In this document: one piece after another, positions 7,254 to 15,901 of the stretch
How positions within the stretch are numbered: position 1 is the stretch's first letter
Layout of the letters: the number at the start of each line of letters is the position of its first letter
Source: Paraburkholderia sp. HP33-1
Lineage (GTDB): Bacteria; Pseudomonadota; Gammaproteobacteria; Burkholderiales; Burkholderiaceae
Reading direction: 5' to 3'
Length of the DNA stretch: 64,000 nt
Assembly (NCBI RefSeq): GCF_021390595.1
Contig: NZ_JAJEJR010000003.1
Coordinates: 372,001-436,000, forward strand
Notes under the pieces: model-generated
Seen by the model: the letters and a program-made list of their open reading frames with translations, nothing else
Database searches by the model: none
Told to the model about the DNA's origin: nothing
Made by a program: the position numbers and the translations under genes

Positions 7254-10200
7254 TCATTGTCCTGATTGCATCCCCGCCCCGCTCAGCCCCGTACTTGCAA
7301 AATAGATCACGAGAAAATACAGCAGCACATACAGCGCATAGGTCTGCCCATTGCCGGTATAGACGCGCCGTATCCGGGCCGCCGCCACCAGCGCGTAGTG
7401 CGAGATGCCACGCCAGAATAGCTGCGCGACCGGCGGCACCGTGCGGCTCAATATCGGCCGGTAGAAGTGGTAAAAGTCGGGGGCGTTGCGCGCGTTGCCG
7501 CGCCGGCTGCGATAGTAGAGCACGCCGAGCCCGAACACGATCGTCGCGACGATCAGCACGACGATTACGACAGGTGTCGGATTCCAGAACCCGTAGATGC
7601 TTTCGAGCGACATACCGCCCCACACCAGTGTCGCCGCGAACTGCGGATCGATCGCGGCCGACACCGGCTCGATCAGCAGCTTCGGGAAGAACGACAGGAT
7701 CACGATGCCGACCACGAACAGGAACTGCGGCACGAGCAGCATCACCGGTGCTTCGCGCACTTTCGGCCGCTGCGGCGGGCGCGGTCCGAGGAAGATGCCG
7801 TTCAGCAGGCGCAGCATGTACAGAAAGCCGACGCAGGTCGCGATCAGCCCGCAGACGACGAGCCCGTACCAGCCCTTGTCGGTCATTGCGCTCAGCAGCA
7901 GCCACTTGCCGCCGAAACCCATCAGCGGCGGCAGGCCGGACATCGATACGAGCGCGATCACGACCATCGCGAACGTGAGCGGCATCTCGCGCGCGAGGCC
8001 GCCCACATCGGCGAAATTGCGCGTCCCGGTGCGCACGATCACACCTGCGAGCGCAAGGAACAGAATGCCCTTCACGAACATATGATTGGCGACCAGGTAC
8101 AGCGCCGTGACCCAGCCGAGATGACTCATCAAGCCGATCGCGCTCACGATATAGCCGATCTGGCTCATGCTCGAGAGCGCCAGCATGCGTTTGAAGTCGT
8201 TCTGCCGATACGCCATCAGTGCGCCGAACAGGGTAGTGAGCATGCCTATCCATGTCATGACGTGCGCGAGTTCGAGGCCGACCTCCGAGCGTATCGTCAG
8301 ATAGGTGCCGATCAGCAGGCCGAACATCGGGACCTTGCTGACCACCGCCGACAGCATCGCGGTCACGTCGTCTTCCGCCTCGGTGTAGGCGCCCGGCAGC
8401 CATACGTGCACGCCGATCGCGCCGGCCTTGATCAGGAAGCCGGCCGCAAGCAGCACGAACGCGCGGTTCGCTTCCGGTCCCGAGTGAATCAGCGCGGATA
8501 GCGCGATCGTGTCGTCGATCGCCGCGACGTTGGCGAAGCCCGCCAGCAGGAAGAACGCCGCCAGCAGTGAAAACAGCAGGAAGGTCAGCACGTGCGGTCC
8601 CGCGCGGCGGCACTTCGCGATCAGGAAGCACGACGACAGCGTGATGATTTCCCAGCTATAAAAGAACTCGAGTGTCGTCGATGAGCGCAGCAGCGCCGGA
8701 ATCGACAGCGTCAGCACGACGAGCATCGGATAGAAGCCGGCGCGCACGTCGTCGCGATAGAGGCTCGCCGCGGCGATCACGAGGCTGCCCGCGAGCAGCA
8801 ACCACGCGAACAGTCCGCCGATGCCGTCCGTGCCTTCGCAAAGCAGACTGCCGATCAGCGCAATCGCGATCAGCGCGAGCACGCCCTTCACGCGTCCCGG
8901 CAGACGATCGGCCGCATAGAACAGCGCGCCCGCCGCAAGCGGCGAGAAGATCCAGGCCGACGCGACGCCGGAGAACACGGCCGCCATATAGGCCGCCGCG
9001 ATCAGCAGCACCGCGACGCCGAAGAGCGGCAGCAGTGCGACGACGCTGGGACGGGCTTTGGCTTCGTTCTCGGATGGAGCGAGCGCGCGCACGAACCAGT
9101 GGAACATGTAGCCCGCTTCGAGCAGCGAGCCGGTCAGGATCAGCACGATCCAGTAGGGCTTGCCGGCGGCGGTCAGGCGCAAGACAAGTTCCCATTTCGC
9201 CCAGAAGCCGGGGAACGGCGGCAGCCCCGCGATCGCGACGAGGAAGAGCCCGAGCAGGCCGATCAGGAGCGGGCTGCGCGACAGGATCGCGCGGGCATCG
9301 TCGCCGTGCCGCCGCAGCACGCCGATCAACCAGAAGAGTCCGGCCTTCGCGAACAGATGGTTGATGAAGAGGCCGGCGATGACGAGCGGAATCGATGCGT
9401 CCGCGCCGACCTGGCGCAGCAGTGCGAGCGACAGCATCAGGAGCGCCATTTGCCCAATCGACGAATAGCCGAGCACGCGTTGCGGCTTCGTCTGCTTGAT
9501 CGCGAGCAGGTTTGAAAACAGGAACGTGACGCCGCCCGACACGGCGAGCAGCGTGAGTTGGCCGTCGAAGAGCGGCAGCAATTTGAAGAGCGCGAAGAAC
9601 ACGCCCGCCGACACGCCGACCGACACCATCGCGGCGACGCCGCTCGGCGCGGTTTCGTAGACGTCGAGCCCCCAGCCGTTCGCTGGAAACGGCTTCAGCT
9701 CGATCACGAGGCTCGCGAATACGAGCAGGATCGCGGTCGTGCCGATCGGGCCGCCGAGCCGGTCGCGCAACGACAGCAGTTCGTCGATGTTCAACGTGCC
9801 GCTCGCGTAGTAGAGCAGTACCGCGCCGAGCAGGAACAACGTCGACGCGATCACGGTCGCGATGATGTACTTGAACGCGGCGGCGAGCGCGGCAGGCGTG
9901 CGGTCGAGCCCGAACAACCCGTACGTCGAGATCGACACGATCTCGAGAAACACGAACAGGTTGAACAGGTCGCGGGTCATCACCATGCCGTCGATGCCCA
10001 TCACCAGAATCAGGTACAGCAGCAACGCCGCATAGTTGCCGCGCAGACGGTCCCACAGATGCAATGCGCCGAGCAGCGCGACCAGGTTGACGCTGAACGT
10101 GAAGAAGCCTTCCCACAAGCCGAAGCGCAGATTGATCGAGACCGGCGGCAGCGCGCCCGCGGTCAGCACCTCGATCGTCTCGCCGCCGTCGAGCAGGCCG

Positions 10201-10358
10201 TAGAACGATACGCCGGACACGAGCACGATGCCGCACAGCGCGATGAAGAAGCCGAGCGTGAGCCACGGCTTGCCGAGCCGATACAGCAGCGGAATGACGA
10301 AGCCACCGCCGAGCCCGAGAATGAAGATATGCAGCGGATGAAAGAGCGTGGCTACCAT
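7254..10358 (-). CDS. Mrp antiporter subunit D, double (two fused NuoL/M/N-like modules)
   Basis: A 1034-residue membrane protein with two complete proton-channel modules. Module 1 (about 1-500) has the conserved Glu in FVFLEIVS and Lys in ELKPFPANGW. Module 2 (about 510-1034) has the equivalent Glu in FFYSWEIIT and Lys in LIKAGAIGVHVWLPGAY. Single MrpD or NuoM proteins are about 500 residues, so this is a natural fusion; the second module may replace the missing N-terminal half of MrpA. The start overlaps the mrpC stop by 7 nt. The open frame extends upstream to 10658 but that part is the mrpC shadow. It acts in the inner membrane in Na+(K+)/H+ exchange. Confidence 0.85.
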   Translation of the reverse strand: MVATLFHPLHIFILGLGGGFVIPLLYRLGKPWLTLGFFIALCGIVLVSGVSFYGLLDGGETIEVLTAGALPPVSINLRFGLWEGFFTFSVNLVALLGALHLWDRLRGNYAALLLYLILVMGIDGMVMTRDLFNLFVFLEIVSISTYGLFGLDRTPAALAAAFKYIIATVIASTLFLLGAVLLYYASGTLNIDELLSLRDRLGGPIGTTAILLVFASLVIELKPFPANGWGLDVYETAPSGVAAMVSVGVSAGVFFALFKLLPLFDGQLTLLAVSGGVTFLFSNLLAIKQTKPQRVLGYSSIGQMALLMLSLALLRQVGADASIPLVIAGLFINHLFAKAGLFWLIGVLRRHGDDARAILSRSPLLIGLLGLFLVAIAGLPPFPGFWAKWELVLRLTAAGKPYWIVLILTGSLLEAGYMFHWFVRALAPSENEAKARPSVVALLPLFGVAVLLIAAAYMAAVFSGVASAWIFSPLAAGALFYAADRLPGRVKGVLALIAIALIGSLLCEGTDGIGGLFAWLLLAGSLVIAAASLYRDDVRAGFYPMLVVLTLSIPALLRSSTTLEFFYSWEIITLSSCFLIAKCRRAGPHVLTFLLFSLLAAFFLLAGFANVAAIDDTIALSALIHSGPEANRAFVLLAAGFLIKAGAIGVHVWLPGAYTEAEDDVTAMLSAVVSKVPMFGLLIGTYLTIRSEVGLELAHVMTWIGMLTTLFGALMAYRQNDFKRMLALSSMSQIGYIVSAIGLMSHLGWVTALYLVANHMFVKGILFLALAGVIVRTGTRNFADVGGLAREMPLTFAMVVIALVSMSGLPPLMGFGGKWLLLSAMTDKGWYGLVVCGLIATCVGFLYMLRLLNGIFLGPRPPQRPKVREAPVMLLVPQFLFVVGIVILSFFPKLLIEPVSAAIDPQFAATLVWGGMSLESIYGFWNPTPVVIVVLIVATIVFGLGVLYYRSRRGNARNAPDFYHFYRPILSRTVPPVAQLFWRGISHYALVAAARIRRVYTGNGQTYALYVLLYFLVIYFASTGLSGAGMQSGQ

Positions 10359-10726
10359 TTCGACTCGGTGAAGGCGTCGATGGAAAGCGTTTTTTTGGCG
10401 GCGTAAAGACGGATCGCGAACGAAAGCATGACGGCGGTGACCGATAGCCCGATCACGATCGCCGTGACGACGAGGGCCGATGGAACCGGATCGATCGCCC
10501 GGTGCGCGGCGGCGGATTTGCTGAGCGCCGCGTCGATGATCGGCGCGGTGCCGCCCGTGATGTAGCCGGTCGCGACCATCACGATGTGCAGCCCCGTGTC
10601 GAACACTGCGAAGCCGATGATGATGCGCAGGATGTTGCGGTGGGTCAGCATGCCCCACAGACCGATCAGCGCAAGGCAGAAGCCCGTGATCAGCAGGATC
10701 GTCGAAACCGGGATGCCGGTAGTCAT
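10352..10726 (-). CDS. mrpC: Mrp antiporter subunit C (NuoK-like)
   Basis: A 124-residue protein with three membrane helices and the NuoK-like pattern GLWGMLTHRNILRIIIGFAV near residue 25-45, then a PVPSALVVTAIVIG helix. It is the MrpC/MnhC subunit. ATG 10726 has GGAG upstream; a start at 10750 would add a non-conserved leader. The stop overlaps the start of the double MrpD gene, and mrpB ends 30 bp upstream, so this is one operon. Confidence 0.85.
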   Translation of the reverse strand: MTTGIPVSTILLITGFCLALIGLWGMLTHRNILRIIIGFAVFDTGLHIVMVATGYITGGTAPIIDAALSKSAAAHRAIDPVPSALVVTAIVIGLSVTAVMLSFAIRLYAAKKTLSIDAFTESKW

Positions 10727-10756
10727 ACGGTGTGCTCCGATCCCATGCAAAGCGGT

Positions 10757-11461
10757 TCAGCTTCTGAACCGGTCGATGATGACGCTAAGCTCCGCGCCGA
10801 CCTTGACGCCGAGTAGCGCGGAAATCAGCGGGATCGCGCCGGCGCTGAAGAATGCGCCGAACTCGCCGCGCGGTAGAAAGCGCGCGTCGAGAAAGCCGCC
10901 CGCGAGCACGAGGCCCAGAATGCCGATGCAAACGTAGATCACACCCGCCAGCGACTCGACGACGCCCAGCAGCGCGACGTTCAGCGGCGAGCGGGGTCGC
11001 GCGAGCATCATCAGCATCACGGCCGACGCGACGATCGCGCCGCCCTGGAAACCACCGCCCGCCGACAGGTGGCCGTTGAGGATCACGTAGCAGCCGAAGG
11101 TGAAGATCATCGGCAGCAGCACCTGCTTGCCGGTATGCACGATCTCGCCGGCGGGGCGTCGCGCGTGCGTGGTCTCGTCTGCCGCGGTGGCGGACGCCGC
11201 GTTGCTTTCCTCTTTCAGCAGCATGCCGACGCTCGCCGCAACCATGAACAGCACTGCGACTTCGCCGAGCGTGTCGAAGCCGCGAAAGGTGATCAGAATG
11301 CCGGTCACGATGTTCGGCGCGCCGAGTTCGATCGGCCCTCTCACGACGTAATACCAGGCGAGCGGGCGCAGTGCCTGCAACTCCGTATAGCCGCCGACGA
11401 TCCGCCAGAACACGACAGCGAACAGCAGCACCGTCAGCAGTGCGATCACGCGACGCATCAT
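10757..11461 (-). CDS. mrpB: Mrp antiporter MbhE-MrpB fusion subunit
   Basis: A 234-residue membrane protein. Residues 1-85 resemble the MbhE segment that in many Mrp systems forms the C-terminus of MrpA (RGPIELGAPNIVTGILITFRG is its typical end). Residues 110-234 are MrpB/MnhB (FGCYVILNGHLSAGGGFQGG). The start overlaps the mrpG stop (ATGA at 11458-11461). The fusion resembles the organisation of archaeal Mbh/Mbx complexes more than the Bacillus Mrp type. The open frame continues to 12055 in the same phase, but that part overlaps other subunits and is a shadow. Confidence 0.8.
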   Translation of the reverse strand: MMRRVIALLTVLLFAVVFWRIVGGYTELQALRPLAWYYVVRGPIELGAPNIVTGILITFRGFDTLGEVAVLFMVAASVGMLLKEESNAASATAADETTHARRPAGEIVHTGKQVLLPMIFTFGCYVILNGHLSAGGGFQGGAIVASAVMLMMLARPRSPLNVALLGVVESLAGVIYVCIGILGLVLAGGFLDARFLPRGEFGAFFSAGAIPLISALLGVKVGAELSVIIDRFRS

Positions 11462-11802
11462 GGTTCCGCCTCCCCCGCGGTGCGCCCGTCTTCTTCCGCG
11501 AGCGCGTCGACGACCGCGGACGGCGTCATCGGTGTACGGATCAGCCAGGCGGCGCGCGATAGCGCATGCGAGGAGACCGGATTGGTCACGAGCACGAAGT
11601 AGATCAGCAGGATCAGACGGAAGGTCCAGTTTGGGTGATAGAACGCGAGGCCGATCAGCACCAGCATGTTGCCGAGCGTCGACGCCTTGGTGCCGGCCTG
11701 GATGCGCGTATAGGCGTCGGGCATGCGTAAAATCCCGAGGCCGGCAGAGAACAGAAAGACCGCGCCCACGAGAATGAACACGCTGCCGATCAGTTCGAAC
11801 AT
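11458..11802 (-). CDS. mrpG: Mrp antiporter subunit G
   Basis: A 114-residue protein with the MrpG/MnhG signature GILRMPDAYTRIQAGTKAST at residues 24-43 and three membrane helices. The acidic C-terminal tail (ALAEEDGRTAGEAEP) is hydrophilic. It is separated by 3 bp from the DUF4040 gene upstream and overlaps mrpB by 4 nt downstream. Confidence 0.85.
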   Translation of the reverse strand: MFELIGSVFILVGAVFLFSAGLGILRMPDAYTRIQAGTKASTLGNMLVLIGLAFYHPNWTFRLILLIYFVLVTNPVSSHALSRAAWLIRTPMTPSAVVDALAEEDGRTAGEAEP

Positions 11803-11805
11803 GCG

Positions 11806-12048
11806 CTAGCCCTTCTGGTAACCGGTTTTGCGGATTGCGTACAGGAAGATAAAAGTCGCGAGTCCCGAACCGATCGCGGCTTCGGCCATCGCGACGTCGG
11901 GCGCGGCGAGCAGCAGGAAGGCCACCGCCGCGAACAGGCTCGCAAGCCCCGAGCTCACCATCGCGGCCAGCAGACTCTTCAGGCATACGGCCAGTACGCC
12001 GCTCGCGAGGATGCTCGCGCACATCAGCAGCAGGAGCACTTCGAGCAT
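11806..12048 (-). CDS. DUF4040 (MbhD-like) Mrp antiporter subunit
   Basis: An 80-residue protein of three membrane helices with LLLAAPDVAMAEAAIGSGL, the DUF4040/MbhD signature. In classical Mrp systems this domain sits inside MrpA; here it is a free-standing subunit. It lies between mrpF (3 bp away) and mrpG (3 bp away), whereas the order I expect in Mbh-type operons has it after the G subunit. Confidence 0.8.
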   Translation of the reverse strand: MLEVLLLLMCASILASGVLAVCLKSLLAAMVSSGLASLFAAVAFLLLAAPDVAMAEAAIGSGLATFIFLYAIRKTGYQKG

Positions 12049-12051
12049 GGC

Positions 12052-12312
12052 TCACAGCCCCCTTTCGAGAAAGCGCGCAATCGCGAGCACGGACAGAAAG
12101 CTTAGCAGTGCATAGACAAGTGCGACGTCGATATAGACGAAACGGCCCGAGACCTGCGCGTACAGCGCGATCAGCGATACCGAGATGACCGTCAGCATGT
12201 CGATCGCGACGATGCGGTCGACGAGGGTTTTGCCGATCACGAGACGAATCACGCCGAACAGGATCGCGAAGAAGATCAGCACCGCGGCGATCCGGAGCAT
12301 GATCTCAGCCAA
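12052..12312 (-). CDS. mrpF: Mrp antiporter subunit F
   Basis: An 86-residue protein of three membrane helices with the MrpF/MnhF signature GKTLVDRIVAIDMLTVISV around residues 28-46. It overlaps the end of mrpE by 8 nt, which fits translational coupling in the same operon. Confidence 0.85.
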   Translation of the reverse strand: MAEIMLRIAAVLIFFAILFGVIRLVIGKTLVDRIVAIDMLTVISVSLIALYAQVSGRFVYIDVALVYALLSFLSVLAIARFLERGL

Positions 12313-12832
12313 AGACTTTCTCCAGATGCTTTTCGAACGGCGCGACGAGTGCCTGGGTTGCTTCGTCGATATCGGTCGTCTTCACGTCGAGCCAGTGAAC
12401 GAATAGTATGTCGTCCCGAATATCCATCACGAGCGAGCCCGGTGTGAGCGCGATCGAATTGGCAAGCGCGAGACGGCCGAGCGGTGTTTCGAGGCGAGTG
12501 CGAACGTTGACGATGCCGGGTTTGATGTCGATACGTGGCGAGTAGACCAACGCCATCACGTGCAGATTGGCGCGCACGAGTTCGACGACGAAGGTCGTGG
12601 TATACGCGGCGAAGTGATAAAGTGCGCGCGGCGTCAGACGAAGGCGCTGCCATGCTTCGCTCGATGATACGAAGACATGCGCGATGACGAGGGTAATGAC
12701 GAGACCGACGAGAGCGGGTTCGATGGCGAGCGACGCATTGGCGATCATCCAGATGACGAACAGGATGATCCAGAGGCCGAACAGTCCCCGAGGAGCATAC
12801 GATGACAGCGGTTTTCCGTTGTTCGAAGCCAC
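12305..12832 (-). CDS. mrpE: Mrp antiporter subunit E, first gene of the operon
   Basis: A 175-residue MrpE/MnhE protein with two N-terminal membrane helices, a cytosolic NIKPGIV-like segment (here DIKPGIVNVRTRLETPLGR) and the family motif LANSIALTPGSLVMD near residue 120. The start is a GTG at 12832, with AGGA about 9 nt upstream. The gene is divergent from the solute-binding protein gene at 12973, so the operon promoter lies in the 140-bp gap. Gene order is E-F-DUF4040-G-B-C-D(double). Confidence 0.85.
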   Translation of the reverse strand: MASNNGKPLSSYAPRGLFGLWIILFVIWMIANASLAIEPALVGLVITLVIAHVFVSSSEAWQRLRLTPRALYHFAAYTTTFVVELVRANLHVMALVYSPRIDIKPGIVNVRTRLETPLGRLALANSIALTPGSLVMDIRDDILFVHWLDVKTTDIDEATQALVAPFEKHLEKVFG

Positions 12833-12972
12833 GGCATCGGTTCCTGAAGGAGACCCTGCGGAAAATTCTAAGTGACAATGTATGGCAAATCAACCGGAGC
12901 GCGGTTGTCCGCCAGTGGTCGCTTTCGCGCGTGCCTGTTTGTATTCATTTAAAAAACCAATAAGGAGCAGAA

Positions 12973-13755
12973 ATGAAAGCCATGCTGGCAACCCTGACGA
13001 TTGCGCTGCTCGCCGTATCGTCCGCGAGCGCGATCGCCAGGGACTGGTCGACCGTGCGGTTCGGTGTCGACGCGAGCTATCCGCCGTTCGAATCGAAAGC
13101 CGCCGACGGCAAGCTCGTCGGCTTCGACATCGATCTCGGCAATGAGATTTGCCGGCGGCTCGACGCGAAATGCGTGTGGATCGAGAATTCGTTCGACGGC
13201 ATGATTCCCGCGCTGAAAGGCCGCAAATTCGACGGCGTGCTGTCGACGATGTCGATGACGCCCGCGCGTCAGGCGCAGATCGCGTTTTCGTCGAAGGTGT
13301 TTCGTATTCCGACGCGTCTCGTCGCGAAGAAAGGCTCGCCGATCGAGCCGACACCCGAAGCGCTGAAGGGCAAGCGCATCGGTGTCGAGCAGGGCTCGAT
13401 TCAGGAAACCTATGCGAAGACGTATTGGGAGCCGGCCGGCGCGGTAGTCGTGCCGTATCAGGATCAAGATCTCGTGTACTCGGATTTGCTTGCCGGCCGT
13501 ATCGACGCGTCGTTGCAAAACGCGGTGCAAGCGGACATCGGCTTTTTGCGCACACCGCGCGGTAAGGACTTTGCATTTGCCGGCAATCCGCTTTACGACG
13601 CGAAAACGCTCGGCAGCGGCACGGCAATTGGTTTGCGTAAAGAAGATACCGATCTGCAGGAAAAAATCGACAAAGCCATTGCCGATATGCGTGCCGATGG
13701 CACTTACGACCGCATTGCGAAAAAGTATTTCGATTTCGACGTGTACGGTCAGTGA
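12973..13755 (+). CDS. periplasmic amino-acid-binding protein of an ABC transporter (HisJ/ArgT-like)
   Basis: A 260-residue protein with a signal peptide (cleavage near SASAIA, about residue 22), then the family 3 solute-binding pattern VRFGVDASYPPFESK, GFDIDLGNEICRRL, and FDGMIPALKGRKFDGVLSTMSMTPAR. These are the ligand-pocket motifs of basic amino-acid binders (lysine/arginine/ornithine/histidine). No permease or ATPase gene is adjacent, so it may serve a transporter encoded elsewhere. AAGGAG lies before the ATG. Confidence 0.85.
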   Translation: MKAMLATLTIALLAVSSASAIARDWSTVRFGVDASYPPFESKAADGKLVGFDIDLGNEICRRLDAKCVWIENSFDGMIPALKGRKFDGVLSTMSMTPARQAQIAFSSKVFRIPTRLVAKKGSPIEPTPEALKGKRIGVEQGSIQETYAKTYWEPAGAVVVPYQDQDLVYSDLLAGRIDASLQNAVQADIGFLRTPRGKDFAFAGNPLYDAKTLGSGTAIGLRKEDTDLQEKIDKAIADMRADGTYDRIAKKYFDFDVYGQ

Positions 13756-13943
13756 GCCGGGACTACGCGGCGAGTGGCCGGCTTCAACCTGGCACTCGCG
13801 CGGCCTGACATCTAAACTTGTCTCGTGACCGTCCTGAAGCGCGATGCGGCGCTGCATGTTTCCGCTTACAAAAGTAAACGGGCAGGACAGGGCGGCTCAG
13901 TGCGGCCTCGGGCTTGCGCGATCTGCATTCAGGAGGCACCGAC

Positions 13944-14270
13944 ATGCACGGCTATCAGGTTACGTTCTTCACCCAGCAGGGGCGCAGCCACCACGGCAGG
14001 CCGCTTGCCGACTGGCTTGTGCGTCTCGCGAGCGAGCTCGGCCTGCGCGGCGCGACCGTGATTCCGGCTTGCGAAGGCATCGGCCATCATCATCGTATTC
14101 ACTCCGCGCACTTCTTCGAGCTTGCCGATCAGCCATTGTCCGTCGTGATGGCGGTGACGAGCGACGAAGCCGATCGGTTGTTCGATCGGCTGCGCGCGGA
14201 GGGACTGCATCTGTTCTATGTGAAGACGACGGCCGAGTTTGGCGTCATCGGCGAGGACGACGAGGCTTGA
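13944..14270 (+). CDS. DUF190 family protein
   Basis: A 108-residue protein of the DUF190 family, a PII-like ferredoxin fold. Visible motifs are YQVTFFTQQ at the start, GLRGATVIPACEGIG in the middle and VTSDEADRLFDRL. DUF190 is often next to the fluoride channel gene crcB, but none is present here and no fluoride riboswitch was recognisable in the 188 bp upstream. AGGAGG precedes ATG 13944 at a good distance. Its 3' end overlaps the convergent YkgJ gene by 55 bp. Confidence 0.75.
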   Translation: MHGYQVTFFTQQGRSHHGRPLADWLVRLASELGLRGATVIPACEGIGHHHRIHSAHFFELADQPLSVVMAVTSDEADRLFDRLRAEGLHLFYVKTTAEFGVIGEDDEA

Positions 14271-14587
14271 AAGTCCGGGGGAAGCGGCCCGAATCCCAAA
14301 GTCTTGCGCGCCTCGATACAGCGCTCGGAACCGGCCTCGAATTCCCGGCAGGTACTCGAACGCTGCGCATAGATCGAGCATGCCACTGACTTGCCGGATT
14401 CGCCGACGAGGGCAATGCAACGCACTGGCTTTGCCTCGGTTCCGCGCATCGCTACGCGATGAGGCGAGATGGGTGTCGTCAGCGACTCGGGGACGCCGCC
14501 AGGTGTCGTCGAATCGGTTTCGCCCCAATAGAACGAGACGCGGAACTGCGCGCAGCAGGCGCCGCACTCCTGGCAGACATAGCTCAT
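14216..14587 (-). CDS. YkgJ family cysteine-cluster protein
   Basis: A 123-residue protein with an N-terminal CQECGACCAQF cluster and later CIAL, CSIY and CREF cysteines, the CxxCxxCC-type pattern of the YkgJ family (possible Fe-S or zinc site). The function is unknown. I chose ATG 14587 because the cysteine cluster follows directly; a longer frame runs to 14629. It converges on and overlaps the DUF190 gene. Confidence 0.7.
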   Translation of the reverse strand: MSYVCQECGACCAQFRVSFYWGETDSTTPGGVPESLTTPISPHRVAMRGTEAKPVRCIALVGESGKSVACSIYAQRSSTCREFEAGSERCIEARKTLGFGPLPPDFQASSSSPMTPNSAVVFT

Positions 14588-14589
14588 GG

Positions 14590-15018
14590 CTACGCCGCGG
14601 GCTCCTGGTGCCGGACGTTGACCATCCACGGCACGCCGAACCGGTCGATCAAGGTGCCGAAGCCGCTGGTCCAGAAAGTCTGCTGGAACGGCATCGTGAC
14701 TTGTCCTCCCTCCGACAGGGCGTTGAAATATTTCTCGCCAGATGCCTGGTCGTCGGCGGTGACCGACAGGCTGAAGCCCGCATGCACGGTGTTGCCGCCG
14801 CGGTAATCGCCGTCCGACATCAGCACGTGCGTGTTACCGATGACGAGCGTTGCGTGGAGGATCTTGTCGGCGTGTTCGGGTGGCACTGGGCGGGCGGGAT
14901 CGGGTGGCGCGTCTTTCGCGCGTAGCTTCAGCAACTCCTGCGCGCCGAGCGCCGAACGATAGAACGCAATGGCTTCCTCGCAGCGGCCATTGAAGTACAG
15001 ATAGGGCTGTATTTCCAT
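14590..15018 (-). CDS. VOC family protein, PhnB-like
   Basis: A 142-residue protein of the PhnB branch of the glyoxalase/VOC superfamily: QPYLYFNGRCEEAIAFYRSALGAQ at the N-terminus, VLMSDG in the middle and FGTLIDRFGVPWMVN at the end. Such proteins are common next to SRPBCC/ArsR pairs, as here, but have no defined substrate. ATG 15018 was preferred to 15084 because the conserved family start is at MEIQPY. Confidence 0.75.
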   Translation of the reverse strand: MEIQPYLYFNGRCEEAIAFYRSALGAQELLKLRAKDAPPDPARPVPPEHADKILHATLVIGNTHVLMSDGDYRGGNTVHAGFSLSVTADDQASGEKYFNALSEGGQVTMPFQQTFWTSGFGTLIDRFGVPWMVNVRHQEPAA

Positions 15019-15087
15019 GCTGATTTCCCAAGATGGTCGAGGGGTGCCGGGTGATTCTATCAGCGTGATATGGCGGAAAGCCACGCT

Positions 15088-15567
15088 TCATGCCTTCGTG
15101 GCATGATTCCCGCCATTGGCCGGATAAGCCTCCTGCAGGGCAATCGAGCCCGTCTCGAGCAACGATTTGAGGTTGGACATGATCTTCGGCCAGCCGCCCG
15201 ACACCGCCTCGATGAATTTCGACGGATCGCGCTCGATCGTATGCGTGAGCGTCAGCTTGACCGCCGTTCCACTCGGTTCGAGTTCGATCGTGCAGCGCGA
15301 ATCGCCCTCGGCCTGCAACTCGGGACGAATCTGGTGTTGCCAGCGGATCACGAGGCGCCGTGGCGGCTCCGCCTCGACGATCTCGCCTGCGTCGAAAATC
15401 TCCCCCGCGCTGGACACGAGTTTCCACGCCGAACCCGCCGTCCATTCGCTTTCGCAGTGCATGCCGAACCAGTACTGCTTGATGAACTCCGAGTCGGTCA
15501 ATGCCGACCATAGCTGTTCCGGCGTGGTGCGGATATAGGTCACGTAGACGAACGTCGATCTAGTCAT
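15088..15567 (-). CDS. SRPBCC (AHSA1-like) domain protein
   Basis: A 159-residue protein of the activator-of-Hsp90/START-like SRPBCC fold. Motifs include YIRTTPEQLWSALTDSEFIKQYW at the N-terminus, EIVEAEPPRRLVIRW in the middle and SGGWPKIMSNLKSLLETG near the end. Members bind hydrophobic ligands; the ligand is unknown. It overlaps the ArsR regulator gene by 8 nt, the common ArsR-SRPBCC pairing. Confidence 0.8.
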   Translation of the reverse strand: MTRSTFVYVTYIRTTPEQLWSALTDSEFIKQYWFGMHCESEWTAGSAWKLVSSAGEIFDAGEIVEAEPPRRLVIRWQHQIRPELQAEGDSRCTIELEPSGTAVKLTLTHTIERDPSKFIEAVSGGWPKIMSNLKSLLETGSIALQEAYPANGGNHATKA

Positions 15568-15895
15568 TGCCTTTCTCCAGGCGTCGTTTCAGGGTTGAGA
15601 GCGCCTTCAGGCGCGGCTTTTCGAACTTGGCGATCCAGCGCTCGTAGATCTGCTGTAGCGGCACCGGATTGAGGAAGTGCAACTTCTCGCGCCCGCTTCG
15701 TACCGTAACGACGAGGTTCGCCGCCTCCAGCAGGTCCAGATGCTGCGTTACGCCTTGCCGCGTCATATCGAGGTGCTCGCACAGATCGTTCAGGGTCTGG
15801 CCGTCGTGCGCGTGCAGCACGTCCAGCAGCTTGCGACGGCTTGGATCGGCGAGGGCTTTGAATAGCAGGTCTGTGTCGTCGGGGCGCTCGGCCAT
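15560..15895 (-). CDS. ArsR-family transcriptional regulator
   Basis: A 111-residue winged-helix protein: LFKALADPSRRKLLDVLHAHDGQT at the N-terminus, recognition region LDMTRQGVTQHLDLLEAANLV, then GREKLHFLNPVPLQQI. It lacks the metal-site cysteines of ArsR proper and belongs to the group paired with SRPBCC proteins. It is the first gene of a minus-strand unit with the SRPBCC gene and probably the VOC and YkgJ genes. Two dyads immediately upstream of its start are its likely binding sites. Confidence 0.85.
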   Translation of the reverse strand: MAERPDDTDLLFKALADPSRRKLLDVLHAHDGQTLNDLCEHLDMTRQGVTQHLDLLEAANLVVTVRSGREKLHFLNPVPLQQIYERWIAKFEKPRLKALSTLKRRLEKGND

Positions 15896-15901
15896 GAATG
15901 G

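Noticed and set aside
10359..10658. In-frame 100-residue extension of the double MrpD protein
   Set aside because: The His/Arg-rich sequence is the other-frame reading of mrpC; the conserved protein starts at ATG 10358.
13756..13943. Possible fluoride riboswitch, since DUF190 genes often accompany crcB
   Set aside because: I could not find the conserved GGNGAUGG-type core or a plausible pseudoknot, and crcB is absent.
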